A stretch of 43,400 nucleotides of DNA, from NCBI GenBank assembly GCA_902596515.1, contig CACJUF010000010.1:1-43400 (forward strand), in the 5' to 3' direction. Position numbers and translations under genes: made by a program. The first letter of the stretch is position 1. Each line of letters opens with the position of its first letter. Below, in pieces: positions 35,578-42,277 of the stretch. The notes below the pieces were generated by a model that had not been told where the DNA came from, ran no database searches, and worked only from the letters and a program-made list of their open reading frames with translations. This DNA is from an uncultured Pelagibacteraceae bacterium (GTDB lineage Bacteria > Pseudomonadota > Alphaproteobacteria > Pelagibacterales > Pelagibacteraceae).

Positions 35578-36331
35578 CTCACATTGCCACCTTGATCATG
35601 AACCGTTACTTAGCGATCTTTCAAATGTAATCAAAAGATCCAAGGATGTCGGTATTAAAAAGTTATTAACTATTTCTACATCTTTTGAGAGTTTTTCTAG
35701 AATTAAAGATATAGTCAATAAAGATGAGATCATATATGGAACAGTAGGCATACATCCACATGAAAGTGACACTAATACAATAACTAAGATTGAAATAGTT
35801 AAAAGTCTTAAAGAAAACCCTAAAATAATTGGAATAGGAGAAACAGGACTAGATTATTACTATAATAACAGTGATAAAGAGAAACAAATAACTAGTTTTA
35901 AAACACATATTGAAGCAGCGATAGAGTGTGACGTTCCTATTATAGTACATTCAAGAAATGCTGAGGATGATACTTTAAAAATACTTAATGAATATAAAGA
36001 ACATAATCCTAAAATCTTAATGCATTGTTTTACTGGATCAAAAAAATTTTCAGAAAAACTCCTTACATTGAACTCTTATTTTTCTGCTAGTGGAATTATT
36101 ACTTTTAAAAATTCAGTTAATCTTCAAGAAACGTTTAGATCTCTACCAATAGATAAAATTTTAATAGAGACCGATAGTCCATATTTGGCACCAGTTCCAA
36201 ATAGGGGGAAAAAAAATGAGCCTTCTTTTATTGATTTTACTGCTAATAAACTCTCTGAAATAAAAGAAATTTCCAAGTCAGAGCTTGTAAATAAAACTAC
36301 AGATAATTTTAATAGATTATTTTTTCAATAA
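35570..36331 (+). CDS. tatD: TatD-family metal-dependent hydrolase (DNase)
   Basis: A 253-residue TIM-barrel metallo-hydrolase. Metal ligands are visible: MIDSHCHLDH (His5, His7), GIGETGLDYYY (about 92-102, Glu), IIVHSRNAEDDT (His about 124), LMHCFTGS (His about 147), and IETDSPYLAPVPNRGK (Asp about 201). The family has 3'-5' exonuclease activity on DNA or RNA and proofreads D-aminoacyl-tRNA in some species. Its place after metG is conserved. Despite its name it does not belong to the Tat translocon in this genome's layout. Confidence 0.94.
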   Translation: MIDSHCHLDHEPLLSDLSNVIKRSKDVGIKKLLTISTSFESFSRIKDIVNKDEIIYGTVGIHPHESDTNTITKIEIVKSLKENPKIIGIGETGLDYYYNNSDKEKQITSFKTHIEAAIECDVPIIVHSRNAEDDTLKILNEYKEHNPKILMHCFTGSKKFSEKLLTLNSYFSASGIITFKNSVNLQETFRSLPIDKILIETDSPYLAPVPNRGKKNEPSFIDFTANKLSEIKEISKSELVNKTTDNFNRLFFQ

Positions 36332-36337
36332 TATTTT

Positions 36338-37108
36338 ATGAAATTTATAATTCTTGGCTGTGGAAGTTCAATGGGTGTTCCAAGAGCAGATGGTTTTTTT
36401 GGTAAATGTGATCCAAAAAATAAAAAAAATTATAGAACTAGATGTTCAGCTTTATTAAAAACTTCAGATGAGAATGTTTTAATAGATACCTCTCCAGATT
36501 TAAGACAACAATTATTACGTCATAAAATAACGAAAATTGATAAAGTTTTTTATTCACATATTCATAGTGATCAGACTCACGGAATTAATGATCTTAGAAT
36601 TTTTTATATTAAAAACAGAAAACCAATAAATGTTTATGCAGATTTAGATACATCTAAGTATTTAAAAAAAAGTTTTTCATATTGTTTTAATAGTTATTCT
36701 AAAGAATACCCTGCGACTTTAAAGTTAAATAAATTAAAAAACAATCATTCAATTCTTAATCAAAAGAACAAAATAAATGTAAAATCTATTAAGGTTAAAC
36801 ATGGTAAAGTAAAATCAAACTGTTTTGTAATTAATAAAAAGTTAGCCTATATAAGCGATGTTAATAAGATTTATAATAAAGATTTTAGGTTCTTTAAAAA
36901 TTTAAAATATCTAATCATTGACTGTTTAAGATATGATTTCCATCCATCTCATTTTAACTTGGCGTCAACTTTAGATATAATTAAATTATTCAAACCAAAA
37001 AAATCAATATTAACTAATTTACATACTGATTTAGATTATAATATTCTTAAAAAAAGATTGCCGAAAAATGTAGTGCCTGCTTATGATGGTCTTTCAATAA
37101 ATTTTTAA
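36338..37108 (+). CDS. Metallo-beta-lactamase-fold hydrolase (PhnP-like)
   Basis: A 256-residue MBL-fold enzyme with LGCGSSMGVPRADGFFGKCDP (about 6-26) at the N terminus, LIDTSPDLRQQLL, and the metal-binding loop YSHIHSDQTHGINDLR (His74, His76, Asp78; Gln79 at the usual second-site His), YISDVNKI and TNLHTDLDY near the end. This type follows tatD in many alphaproteobacteria and resembles PhnP cyclic phosphodiesterases, but its substrate is unknown. No phn genes are present. The last 15 bases overlap the convergent peroxidase gene. Confidence 0.88.
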   Translation: MKFIILGCGSSMGVPRADGFFGKCDPKNKKNYRTRCSALLKTSDENVLIDTSPDLRQQLLRHKITKIDKVFYSHIHSDQTHGINDLRIFYIKNRKPINVYADLDTSKYLKKSFSYCFNSYSKEYPATLKLNKLKNNHSILNQKNKINVKSIKVKHGKVKSNCFVINKKLAYISDVNKIYNKDFRFFKNLKYLIIDCLRYDFHPSHFNLASTLDIIKLFKPKKSILTNLHTDLDYNILKKRLPKNVVPAYDGLSINF

Positions 37109-37648
37109 AGTTTCCTCTATTTTTTGTATTATCTTTTGTGACATAGGTTTAGTTAATGACGAAAATGTATCTTCAATTTTTCCCTCTGTATTAATCAAAA
37201 TTTTATAAAAATTCCATTTTGGCACTGCAGATTTTCCGTGGTTTTCTTTAGCCCACTTAAAAATCTCGTGTGCATTTTCACCCTTTACATCAGTAATAGT
37301 AGTAAGTGGAAAACTAATATCAAAGTTTACTTCACAAAATTCTTTGACATCTTTGTTTGATTTTTTTTCTTGATTAAATGAATCTGAAGGAATTCCAAGT
37401 ACGATTAAGCCTTTTGACTCATATTTTTCCCATAACTTTTGTAATCCCTCATATTGTTTTGTAAAGCCACAATAACTTGCAGTATTAACTACTAAAATTG
37501 CTTTACCTTTATATTTTTTTAAATCTATAAGTTCTCCCGAAATACTGTTAATTTGTAAATCATAAAAAACCTTGTTGTAATTAGCTGATGCAAAATTTTT
37601 AAAAAAAAACATAATAAATACTAAAAATATAAATATTAATTTTTTCAT
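37094..37648 (-). CDS. Glutathione peroxidase family protein, exported
   Basis: A thioredoxin-fold peroxidase of 184 residues that reduces peroxides, probably with thioredoxin-like donors. An N-terminal hydrophobic signal (about 3-20, ending FASA) suggests a periplasmic location. The catalytic Cys60 lies in VVNTASYCGFTKQYEGLQ, and the partner Trp in VPKWNFYKILI (about 142). The usual PCNQFGxQEP block reads GIPSDSFNQEKKSN, so the catalytic Gln is kept in a changed context and the extra Cys is lost. It lies 7 bases after nhaA on the same strand. Confidence 0.9.
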   Translation of the reverse strand: MKKLIFIFLVFIMFFFKNFASANYNKVFYDLQINSISGELIDLKKYKGKAILVVNTASYCGFTKQYEGLQKLWEKYESKGLIVLGIPSDSFNQEKKSNKDVKEFCEVNFDISFPLTTITDVKGENAHEIFKWAKENHGKSAVPKWNFYKILINTEGKIEDTFSSLTKPMSQKIIQKIEETLKIY

Positions 37649-37655
37649 TTATAAA

Positions 37656-38828
37656 TTACTTATTGGGAGTAAGTAATATCAAAAAGTAACCAAATAAAGT
37701 GGATAATAATGACCCGGTTAATACACCTATTTTTACGCCATCCATATACTCCATGTTTTCAACAAAAGCTAAATTTCCTACAAAAAGACTCATTGTGAAG
37801 CCAATACCAGTTAACACACCTACGCCATAAAAATTATACCAACTTGTGTTATTTGGCATTTGAGCAATTTTTGTTTTAATAGCAACATATGAAAAAACAA
37901 ATACACCTAATTGCTTCCCTAAAAACAACCCTAAAACTATTCCCAATGGAACTTTATCTAGTAAAGAACTAAGAGATAAACCCTCTAATGAAACACCAGC
38001 ATTTGCAAACGCAAATAAAGGCATGATACCAAAAGCAACATAAGGGCTTATTGCATGTTCAATTTTGATTAATAAAGAAAAATCTTTTTCTTTTTTTCGA
38101 TGAGGAATTGTCATCGCTAGCAAAACACCTGCGATTGTTGCATGTATTCCTGAATTATGAGTAAAATCCCAAAGAAAAATACCAATAATTAAATAAGGTA
38201 AGAATTTTTTAATGTTAAATTTATTTATAACTAGCAAGATTAAAAAGGCTAACAACATTAGACTTAAATATTTAATACTTAAGTCTCCTGAATAAAATAA
38301 AGCTATAATTACTATAGCACCCAAATCATCAATAATCGCAAGAGCTGTTAAAAAAACTTTTAATGATAAAGGTACTCTTTTTCCTAATAAAGATAATACT
38401 CCAAGTGAAAAAGCAATGTCTGTAGCAGAGGGTATTGCCCATCCATTCATAGTTTCGCTGTCACCAAAATTGATAAATACATAAAATAATGCAGGTACTA
38501 ACATTCCACCAACTGCTGCAATTATTGGGAGTAGGGCTTGTTTTATATTAGAAAGTTCACCTTGTAAAAATTCTCTTTTTATCTCAAGAGTGACAAAAAA
38601 AAAGAATATTGCCATTAGAGCATCATTTATCCAATGAAGAACTGATAATTTTAATCCAAAATCATTTATTCCAATGAATAAATATTGATTCAAAGTTGAA
38701 AAATATAATTCTGATAAACCTGAATTACTTATTATTAATGCAATTATTGCTGCAAATAATAAAACCAAACCACTAGCGGCTTCAAGTTTAAAAAACCAAA
38801 TAAAGGGTTTCGATAAATAATTAATCAT
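37656..38828 (-). CDS. nhaA: Na+/H+ antiporter NhaA
   Basis: An inner-membrane antiporter of 390 residues with about twelve hydrophobic spans, expelling Na+ in exchange for protons. Family blocks seen: WINDALMAIFFFFVTLEIKRE (about 66-86), GWAIPSATDIAFSLGVL (about 129-145), LTALAIIDDLGAIVIIALFY (about 161-180) with the essential Asp pair, and GIGFTMSLFVGNLAF. Useful in seawater. It starts one base after the stop of the zinc-ribbon gene, so the three minus-strand genes form one unit. Confidence 0.96.
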   Translation of the reverse strand: MINYLSKPFIWFFKLEAASGLVLLFAAIIALIISNSGLSELYFSTLNQYLFIGINDFGLKLSVLHWINDALMAIFFFFVTLEIKREFLQGELSNIKQALLPIIAAVGGMLVPALFYVFINFGDSETMNGWAIPSATDIAFSLGVLSLLGKRVPLSLKVFLTALAIIDDLGAIVIIALFYSGDLSIKYLSLMLLAFLILLVINKFNIKKFLPYLIIGIFLWDFTHNSGIHATIAGVLLAMTIPHRKKEKDFSLLIKIEHAISPYVAFGIMPLFAFANAGVSLEGLSLSSLLDKVPLGIVLGLFLGKQLGVFVFSYVAIKTKIAQMPNNTSWYNFYGVGVLTGIGFTMSLFVGNLAFVENMEYMDGVKIGVLTGSLLSTLFGYFLILLTPNK

Positions 38829-39275
38829 TTAATTAAGATCTTTAGCAAAAAGTATTAAATCTCTCAAGGTCTCAAATAAGTTATATAATATAAGTTCTAA
38901 ATTTGGGAAAATATTACTCAAAGGACTCTTGAATGTGTCTAATACAATTATGATTGCAACAAAAGTTATTATAGAAACAATTATATAGCTTAAAAATTTT
39001 CCAAATGAAAAATTATATTTTGGTTTATATTTGACTAATTCTGATCCTGGTTTTATAGGTGCTTTGGATACTGATTTATCAATATTTTCATCTTTATATA
39101 AAATCTTTTTTTGTTTAGCAGGCTTATCAATTAATGGCTTTGTTTGTTCGTTAACATTTTTATTAAAGAACCATGTTTGATCACATGATCCACATTTCAA
39201 TAATCTGCCCTTATCAGGAATTAAGTTTTCATCTACTTCGAATTTTTTTTCACCGCATGGACAAATTATTATCAT
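38829..39275 (-). CDS. Zinc-ribbon (MJ0042-type) single-span membrane protein
   Basis: A 148-residue protein. The N terminus has CPCGEKKFEVDENLIPDKG and CGSCDQTWF, giving Cys5, Cys7, Cys28 and Cys31: a zinc_ribbon/MJ0042 motif in which the first knuckle is CxC instead of CxxC. A Lys-rich linker and one membrane segment (about 92-116, FLSYIIVSIITFVAIIIVL) follow. Proteins of this layout are common in alphaproteobacteria and of unknown role. First gene of the minus-strand unit with nhaA. Confidence 0.82.
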   Translation of the reverse strand: MIIICPCGEKKFEVDENLIPDKGRLLKCGSCDQTWFFNKNVNEQTKPLIDKPAKQKKILYKDENIDKSVSKAPIKPGSELVKYKPKYNFSFGKFLSYIIVSIITFVAIIIVLDTFKSPLSNIFPNLELILYNLFETLRDLILFAKDLN

Positions 39276-39331
39276 TAGCCTTATATAACAGATTCTGATT
39301 AAAAATCCCTTGTTTTACACATCTTTATACA

Positions 39332-39359
39332 TTGAAAAAATAAATAACTACTGTATTAG
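39332..39359 (+). promoter_or_regulatory. Candidate promoter for tRNA-Pro and the downstream NDUFS4-like gene
   Basis: TTGAAA (39332-39337) and TATTAG (39354-39359) are spaced by 16 bases. The mature tRNA begins 10 bases after the -10, so transcription would start almost at the tRNA 5' end, leaving little leader. Confidence 0.5.
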
Positions 39360-39368
39360 TACTTCATT

Positions 39369-39445
<77 letters not shown>

Positions 39446-39451
39446 CCAATT

Positions 39452-39733
39452 ATGAAAAAAGCAAAAATTTATAAACCTAATAAAACAGCTATGCAGTCTG
39501 GTTTAGGTAAAATTGATAAATGGATTTTAGAATTTAAAACTAAAGATCCCACAAAAAATCCATTGATGGGATGGGAAAGTTCATCTGATACTTATACTGA
39601 ACTAAAATTAGAATTTACCACTAAAGAATTAGCGATTACTTATGCAAAAAAAAACAAAATTGATTTTGAAGTGATAGAACCAAAACAAAGAAAAGTAGTA
39701 AAAAAATCTTATGCAGATAATTTTCTAAGCTAA
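39452..39733 (+). CDS. ETC complex I subunit NDUFS4-like accessory protein
   Basis: A 93-residue protein of the ETC_C1_NDUFA4/NDUFS4 family, an accessory subunit of NADH:ubiquinone oxidoreductase shared by alphaproteobacteria and mitochondria. Seen: AKIYKPNKTAMQSGLGK (about 4-20), WILEF, NPLMGWESSSDTYTELKLEF (about 37-56), TKELAITYAKKNKIDFEVIEP, and a basic end. It starts six bases after the encoded CCA of tRNA-Pro, with no room for its own promoter and no Shine-Dalgarno. Confidence 0.9.
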   Translation: MKKAKIYKPNKTAMQSGLGKIDKWILEFKTKDPTKNPLMGWESSSDTYTELKLEFTTKELAITYAKKNKIDFEVIEPKQRKVVKKSYADNFLS

Positions 39734-39737
39734 ATTT

Positions 39738-40736
39738 ATGTTTAAATTTTTTACAGATAAAAGATGGCATTTATGGAGTATTGGAGGAACAATACTAATT
39801 CTTGCTGCTACATGGTATCAAGTGCAATTAGATGTTAGAATTAATGAATGGTTTGGTGAGTTTTATGATACGCTACAAAAAGCATTAGCCGAACCTGGTG
39901 CAGTAACTGAAAAAGAATTTATTGCTTATCTTTTTACATTTGCGAAGATTGCGGCTGTTTATATCTTGGTAGTTATATTTAGTGATTATTTCACTAGCCA
40001 TTGGACTTTTAGGTGGCGAACAGCTATGGCTGATTTTTATCATGATAAATGGACTTTTGCTTCATCAATAGAAGGTGCATCCCAAAGAGTTCAAGAGGAT
40101 ACTCTTAAATTTGCTAGAATAATGGAAGGCTTAGGCGCAGAACTTTTACGAAGTGTAATGACATTGATTGCATTTACCCCAATTTTGTGGGGATTGTCTA
40201 AAAGTATTACCGTCCTCCCATGGATAGGTGAGGTTAATCATGCTTTAGTATGGGTAGCTATTATCTCTGCTTTAGGTGGTACTTTTATACTCGCTGCCGT
40301 AGGGATTAAATTACCTGGTATTGAGTATGATATTCAAAAAGAGGAGGCCGCGTATAGAAAAGAATTAGTTTTAGGTGAAGACTTTAAAGAAAATGCACAA
40401 CCGATGAGAATTGATAGTTTGTATGGTGGTGTAAGAAAAATTCACTATAAGATGTATTTTCATTATCTTTATTTTAATGCTGTTAAATGGAGTTACTTGC
40501 AAGGAATGGTAATTGTTCCCTATCTAGCGTTAGCACCAACAATTGTAACAGGTGCAATTACTTTAGGTTTTGTCCAGCAAATTATAAGAGCTTTTGGAAG
40601 AGTAGAGACTTCACTTCAATATTTAGTAAGAAGTTGGCCTATAATTGTTGAACTTATCTCAGTATGGAAAAGACTTAACGAATTTGAGAATAAACTAAAA
40701 TATAATACAGAAAACATATCTAAAGAAAAAATTTAG
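39738..40736 (+). CDS. sbmA: SbmA/BacA-like peptide transporter, N-terminally short
   Basis: A 332-residue inner-membrane protein of the SbmA/BacA (SLiPT) family, proton-driven importers of peptides such as microcins and proline-rich antimicrobial peptides. Characteristic blocks: SHWTFRWRTAMADFYHDKW (about 87-105), IEGASQRVQEDTLKFAR (about 112-128), AAVGIKLPGIEYD (about 187), EEAAYRKELVLGED, and VETSLQYLVRSWPIIVELISVWKRL at the C terminus. From memory, E. coli SbmA has about 406 residues. The first residues here (KRWHLWSIGGT) align near residue 65 of that protein, and the preceding gene ends 4 bases upstream, so the N-terminal extension is truly absent. The stop overlaps the glpX GTG (TAGTG). 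Confidence 0.87.
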   Translation: MFKFFTDKRWHLWSIGGTILILAATWYQVQLDVRINEWFGEFYDTLQKALAEPGAVTEKEFIAYLFTFAKIAAVYILVVIFSDYFTSHWTFRWRTAMADFYHDKWTFASSIEGASQRVQEDTLKFARIMEGLGAELLRSVMTLIAFTPILWGLSKSITVLPWIGEVNHALVWVAIISALGGTFILAAVGIKLPGIEYDIQKEEAAYRKELVLGEDFKENAQPMRIDSLYGGVRKIHYKMYFHYLYFNAVKWSYLQGMVIVPYLALAPTIVTGAITLGFVQQIIRAFGRVETSLQYLVRSWPIIVELISVWKRLNEFENKLKYNTENISKEKI

Positions 40737-41686
40737 TGGCTTTAAATAAAGAATTAATAAAAGATATAATAACAGTTACTTCAAAAGCAGCTATCTCTTG
40801 TTACGAATTTATTGGAAAAAATCAAAAAAAAAATGCTGATAAAGCTGCTACAGACTCCATGAGAAATGAAATTAATAGATTATCTATTAATGGAGAAGTT
40901 GTTATAGGTGAAGGTGAATTAGATAAAGCTCCTATGTTATATATAGGTGAAAAATTAGGTTCAGGCGGAAATTTAAATATCGATATAGCAGTTGATCCTG
41001 TTGAAGGAACAAATTTTGTTGCCAAAAATCTTCCTGGAGCATTATCAGTTATATCTATTGCAGAAAAAGGGAATCTTTTTAATGCTCCTGAAACTTATAT
41101 GGATAAAATCGCAGTTTCAAATAAAATACCTTTTGAAGCAACTGATTTAGACTTTTCAATTGAAAAAAATATCAAAAATATAGCTGACTCTTTAAACAAA
41201 GATTTAACAAATATTACTGCTTGTTTATTAGATCGACCAAGGCATAAGAAAATTATTGATCAATTAAAAAAAATGAATGTTAATATGAAATTAATTTCTG
41301 ATGGCGATGTATCTGGAGCATTAATGGTAACTGATGATAAATATGATGTTGATATTTTTTTGGGTATAGGAGGGGGACCCGAAGGGGTTTTAGCCGCCTC
41401 AGCAATTGATGCATATAACTGCAAGTTTCAGGGAAGATTTATTTTTGATAATGAAAAAGATATTAAAAGAGCTAAATTAATGGGTATTGAAGATTTAAAC
41501 AAAAAATATGATTTAAAAGAAATTATTAAAGGTGATTCAATTTTTTGTGCGACAGGTATTACATCAGGTGATTTAGTGGATGGTGTAAATCTCAAAGATG
41601 ATAAATATATCACTCAAACTCTGGTTACGCATAAAAGCTCAAATAGCTGTAAAATTGTTACAAGAGAAGACACTATAAAAACTTGA
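40736..41686 (+). CDS. glpX: Class II fructose-1,6-bisphosphatase
   Basis: A gluconeogenic phosphatase of 316 residues in the GlpX family. Seen: GEGELDKAPMLYIGEKLG (about 60-77), DPVEGTNFVAKNLPGAL (about 87-103; metal-binding Asp and Glu), LLDRPRHKKIIDQLK, SDGDVSGALM, LGIGGGPEGVLAASAI (about 206-221), and CATGITSGDLVDGV. The start is GTG at 40736 sharing a base with the sbmA TAG stop; no better start lies upstream. No sugar-specific neighbours; tRNA-Glu follows after 35 bases. Confidence 0.95.
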   Translation: MALNKELIKDIITVTSKAAISCYEFIGKNQKKNADKAATDSMRNEINRLSINGEVVIGEGELDKAPMLYIGEKLGSGGNLNIDIAVDPVEGTNFVAKNLPGALSVISIAEKGNLFNAPETYMDKIAVSNKIPFEATDLDFSIEKNIKNIADSLNKDLTNITACLLDRPRHKKIIDQLKKMNVNMKLISDGDVSGALMVTDDKYDVDIFLGIGGGPEGVLAASAIDAYNCKFQGRFIFDNEKDIKRAKLMGIEDLNKKYDLKEIIKGDSIFCATGITSGDLVDGVNLKDDKYITQTLVTHKSSNSCKIVTREDTIKT

Positions 41687-41721
41687 TAAATATAATATTT
41701 TACAATAAAAGATCCAAATTT

Positions 41722-41796
41722 GGTCCCTTCGTCTATCGGTTAGGACACGTGGTTTTCATCCTCGAAAGAGGGGTTCGATTCCCCTAGGGACCGCCA
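41722..41796 (+). tRNA. tRNA-Glu (anticodon TTC)
   Basis: Acceptor GGTCCCT pairs with AGGGACC. The anticodon stem CGTGG/CCTCG (imperfect at one pair) encloses loop TTTTCAT, and the T-arm GGGGTTCGATTCCCC is perfect. Discriminator G and CCA (41794-41796) are encoded. Confidence 0.96.
41786..41790 (+). promoter_or_regulatory. Shine-Dalgarno-like AGGGA inside the tRNA-Glu acceptor stem
   Basis: AGGGA is the 3' acceptor strand of tRNA-Glu and lies eight bases before the ATG at 41799 of the GIY-YIG gene. It would be at useful spacing only in an unprocessed transcript. Confidence 0.45.
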
Positions 41797-41798
41797 AA

Positions 41799-42050
41799 AT
41801 GCCATATTTTGTCTATTTAATTATCACTAAAGATAAAAATAACAAAAGGATTTCATACGTTGGTTATACTGGAAACATAAAAAGAAGACTGCATTTACAT
41901 AACTCTGGTAAAGGAGCTAAGTTTACAAGAGGAAAAAAATGGAAGTTAGTTTATTATGAAAAATACGACTCAAGATCAGAGGCGATGAAAAATGAGTATA
42001 AATTAAAAAAAGATTATAAATTGAGAAAAAAATTAATTAAAGTTAAATGA
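41799..42050 (+). CDS. GIY-YIG nuclease-domain protein (UPF0213/UvrC-like small type)
   Basis: An 83-residue stand-alone GIY-YIG domain. The signature appears as YFVYLI (about 3-8) and SYVGYTGNIKRRLHLHN (about 19-35), with the catalytic Arg in NIKRR and Glu in EAMKNEYKLKKD (about 61-72). KGAKFTRGKKWKLVYYEKYDSR is typical of the small YhbQ/UPF0213 group, whose role in DNA handling is uncertain. It begins two bases after tRNA-Glu and overlaps the following glycosyltransferase gene by four bases (ATGA). Confidence 0.9.
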   Translation: MPYFVYLIITKDKNNKRISYVGYTGNIKRRLHLHNSGKGAKFTRGKKWKLVYYEKYDSRSEAMKNEYKLKKDYKLRKKLIKVK

Positions 42051-42277
42051 AAATTTCAATACTGCTACCTTTAAAAGAAAATTTCTCACCATCATATGCA
42101 GGCGCTGTTTCACTGTTCATAAATGATACTTTAAAGTCAAGTAAATTTAGGAATGACATTATCGTTTTTGGACACACAAACTATAAAAAAAAATTTAGTC
42201 AGAAATATTTTAATATCGATATCAAAAAAAATTTTTTTTCAAGTCAAAATAAAGAATATTTAAAAAAATTTATTTAA
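42047..42277 (+). CDS. Glycosyltransferase N-terminal fragment, ended by an in-frame TAA
   Basis: Seventy-six codons starting at an ATG that overlaps the GIY-YIG stop. The opening MKISILLPLKENFSPSYAG, then AVSLFIND and FGHTNYKKKF, is the start of a GT-B-fold sugar transferase. The frame stops at TAA 42275-42277 after YLKKFI, yet the same frame then continues without another stop to the end of the window. It is therefore most likely the front part of a broken gene and not a small protein in its own right. Confidence 0.75.
   Translation: MKISILLPLKENFSPSYAGAVSLFINDTLKSSKFRNDIIVFGHTNYKKKFSQKYFNIDIKKNFFSSQNKEYLKKFI

Noticed and set aside
36550..36590. Gln in place of the second-site His in the MBL metal loop (HIHSDQTH) as an inactivating change
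   Set aside because: A DQTHGIDDLR-like loop is, as far as I recall, common in this alphaproteobacterial subgroup; the other ligands are intact.
41683..41710. Promoter for tRNA-Glu (TTGATA and ATAAAA, or TATAAT at 41691)
   Set aside because: Neither combination has both good boxes and good spacing. The tRNA may also be read through from glpX.
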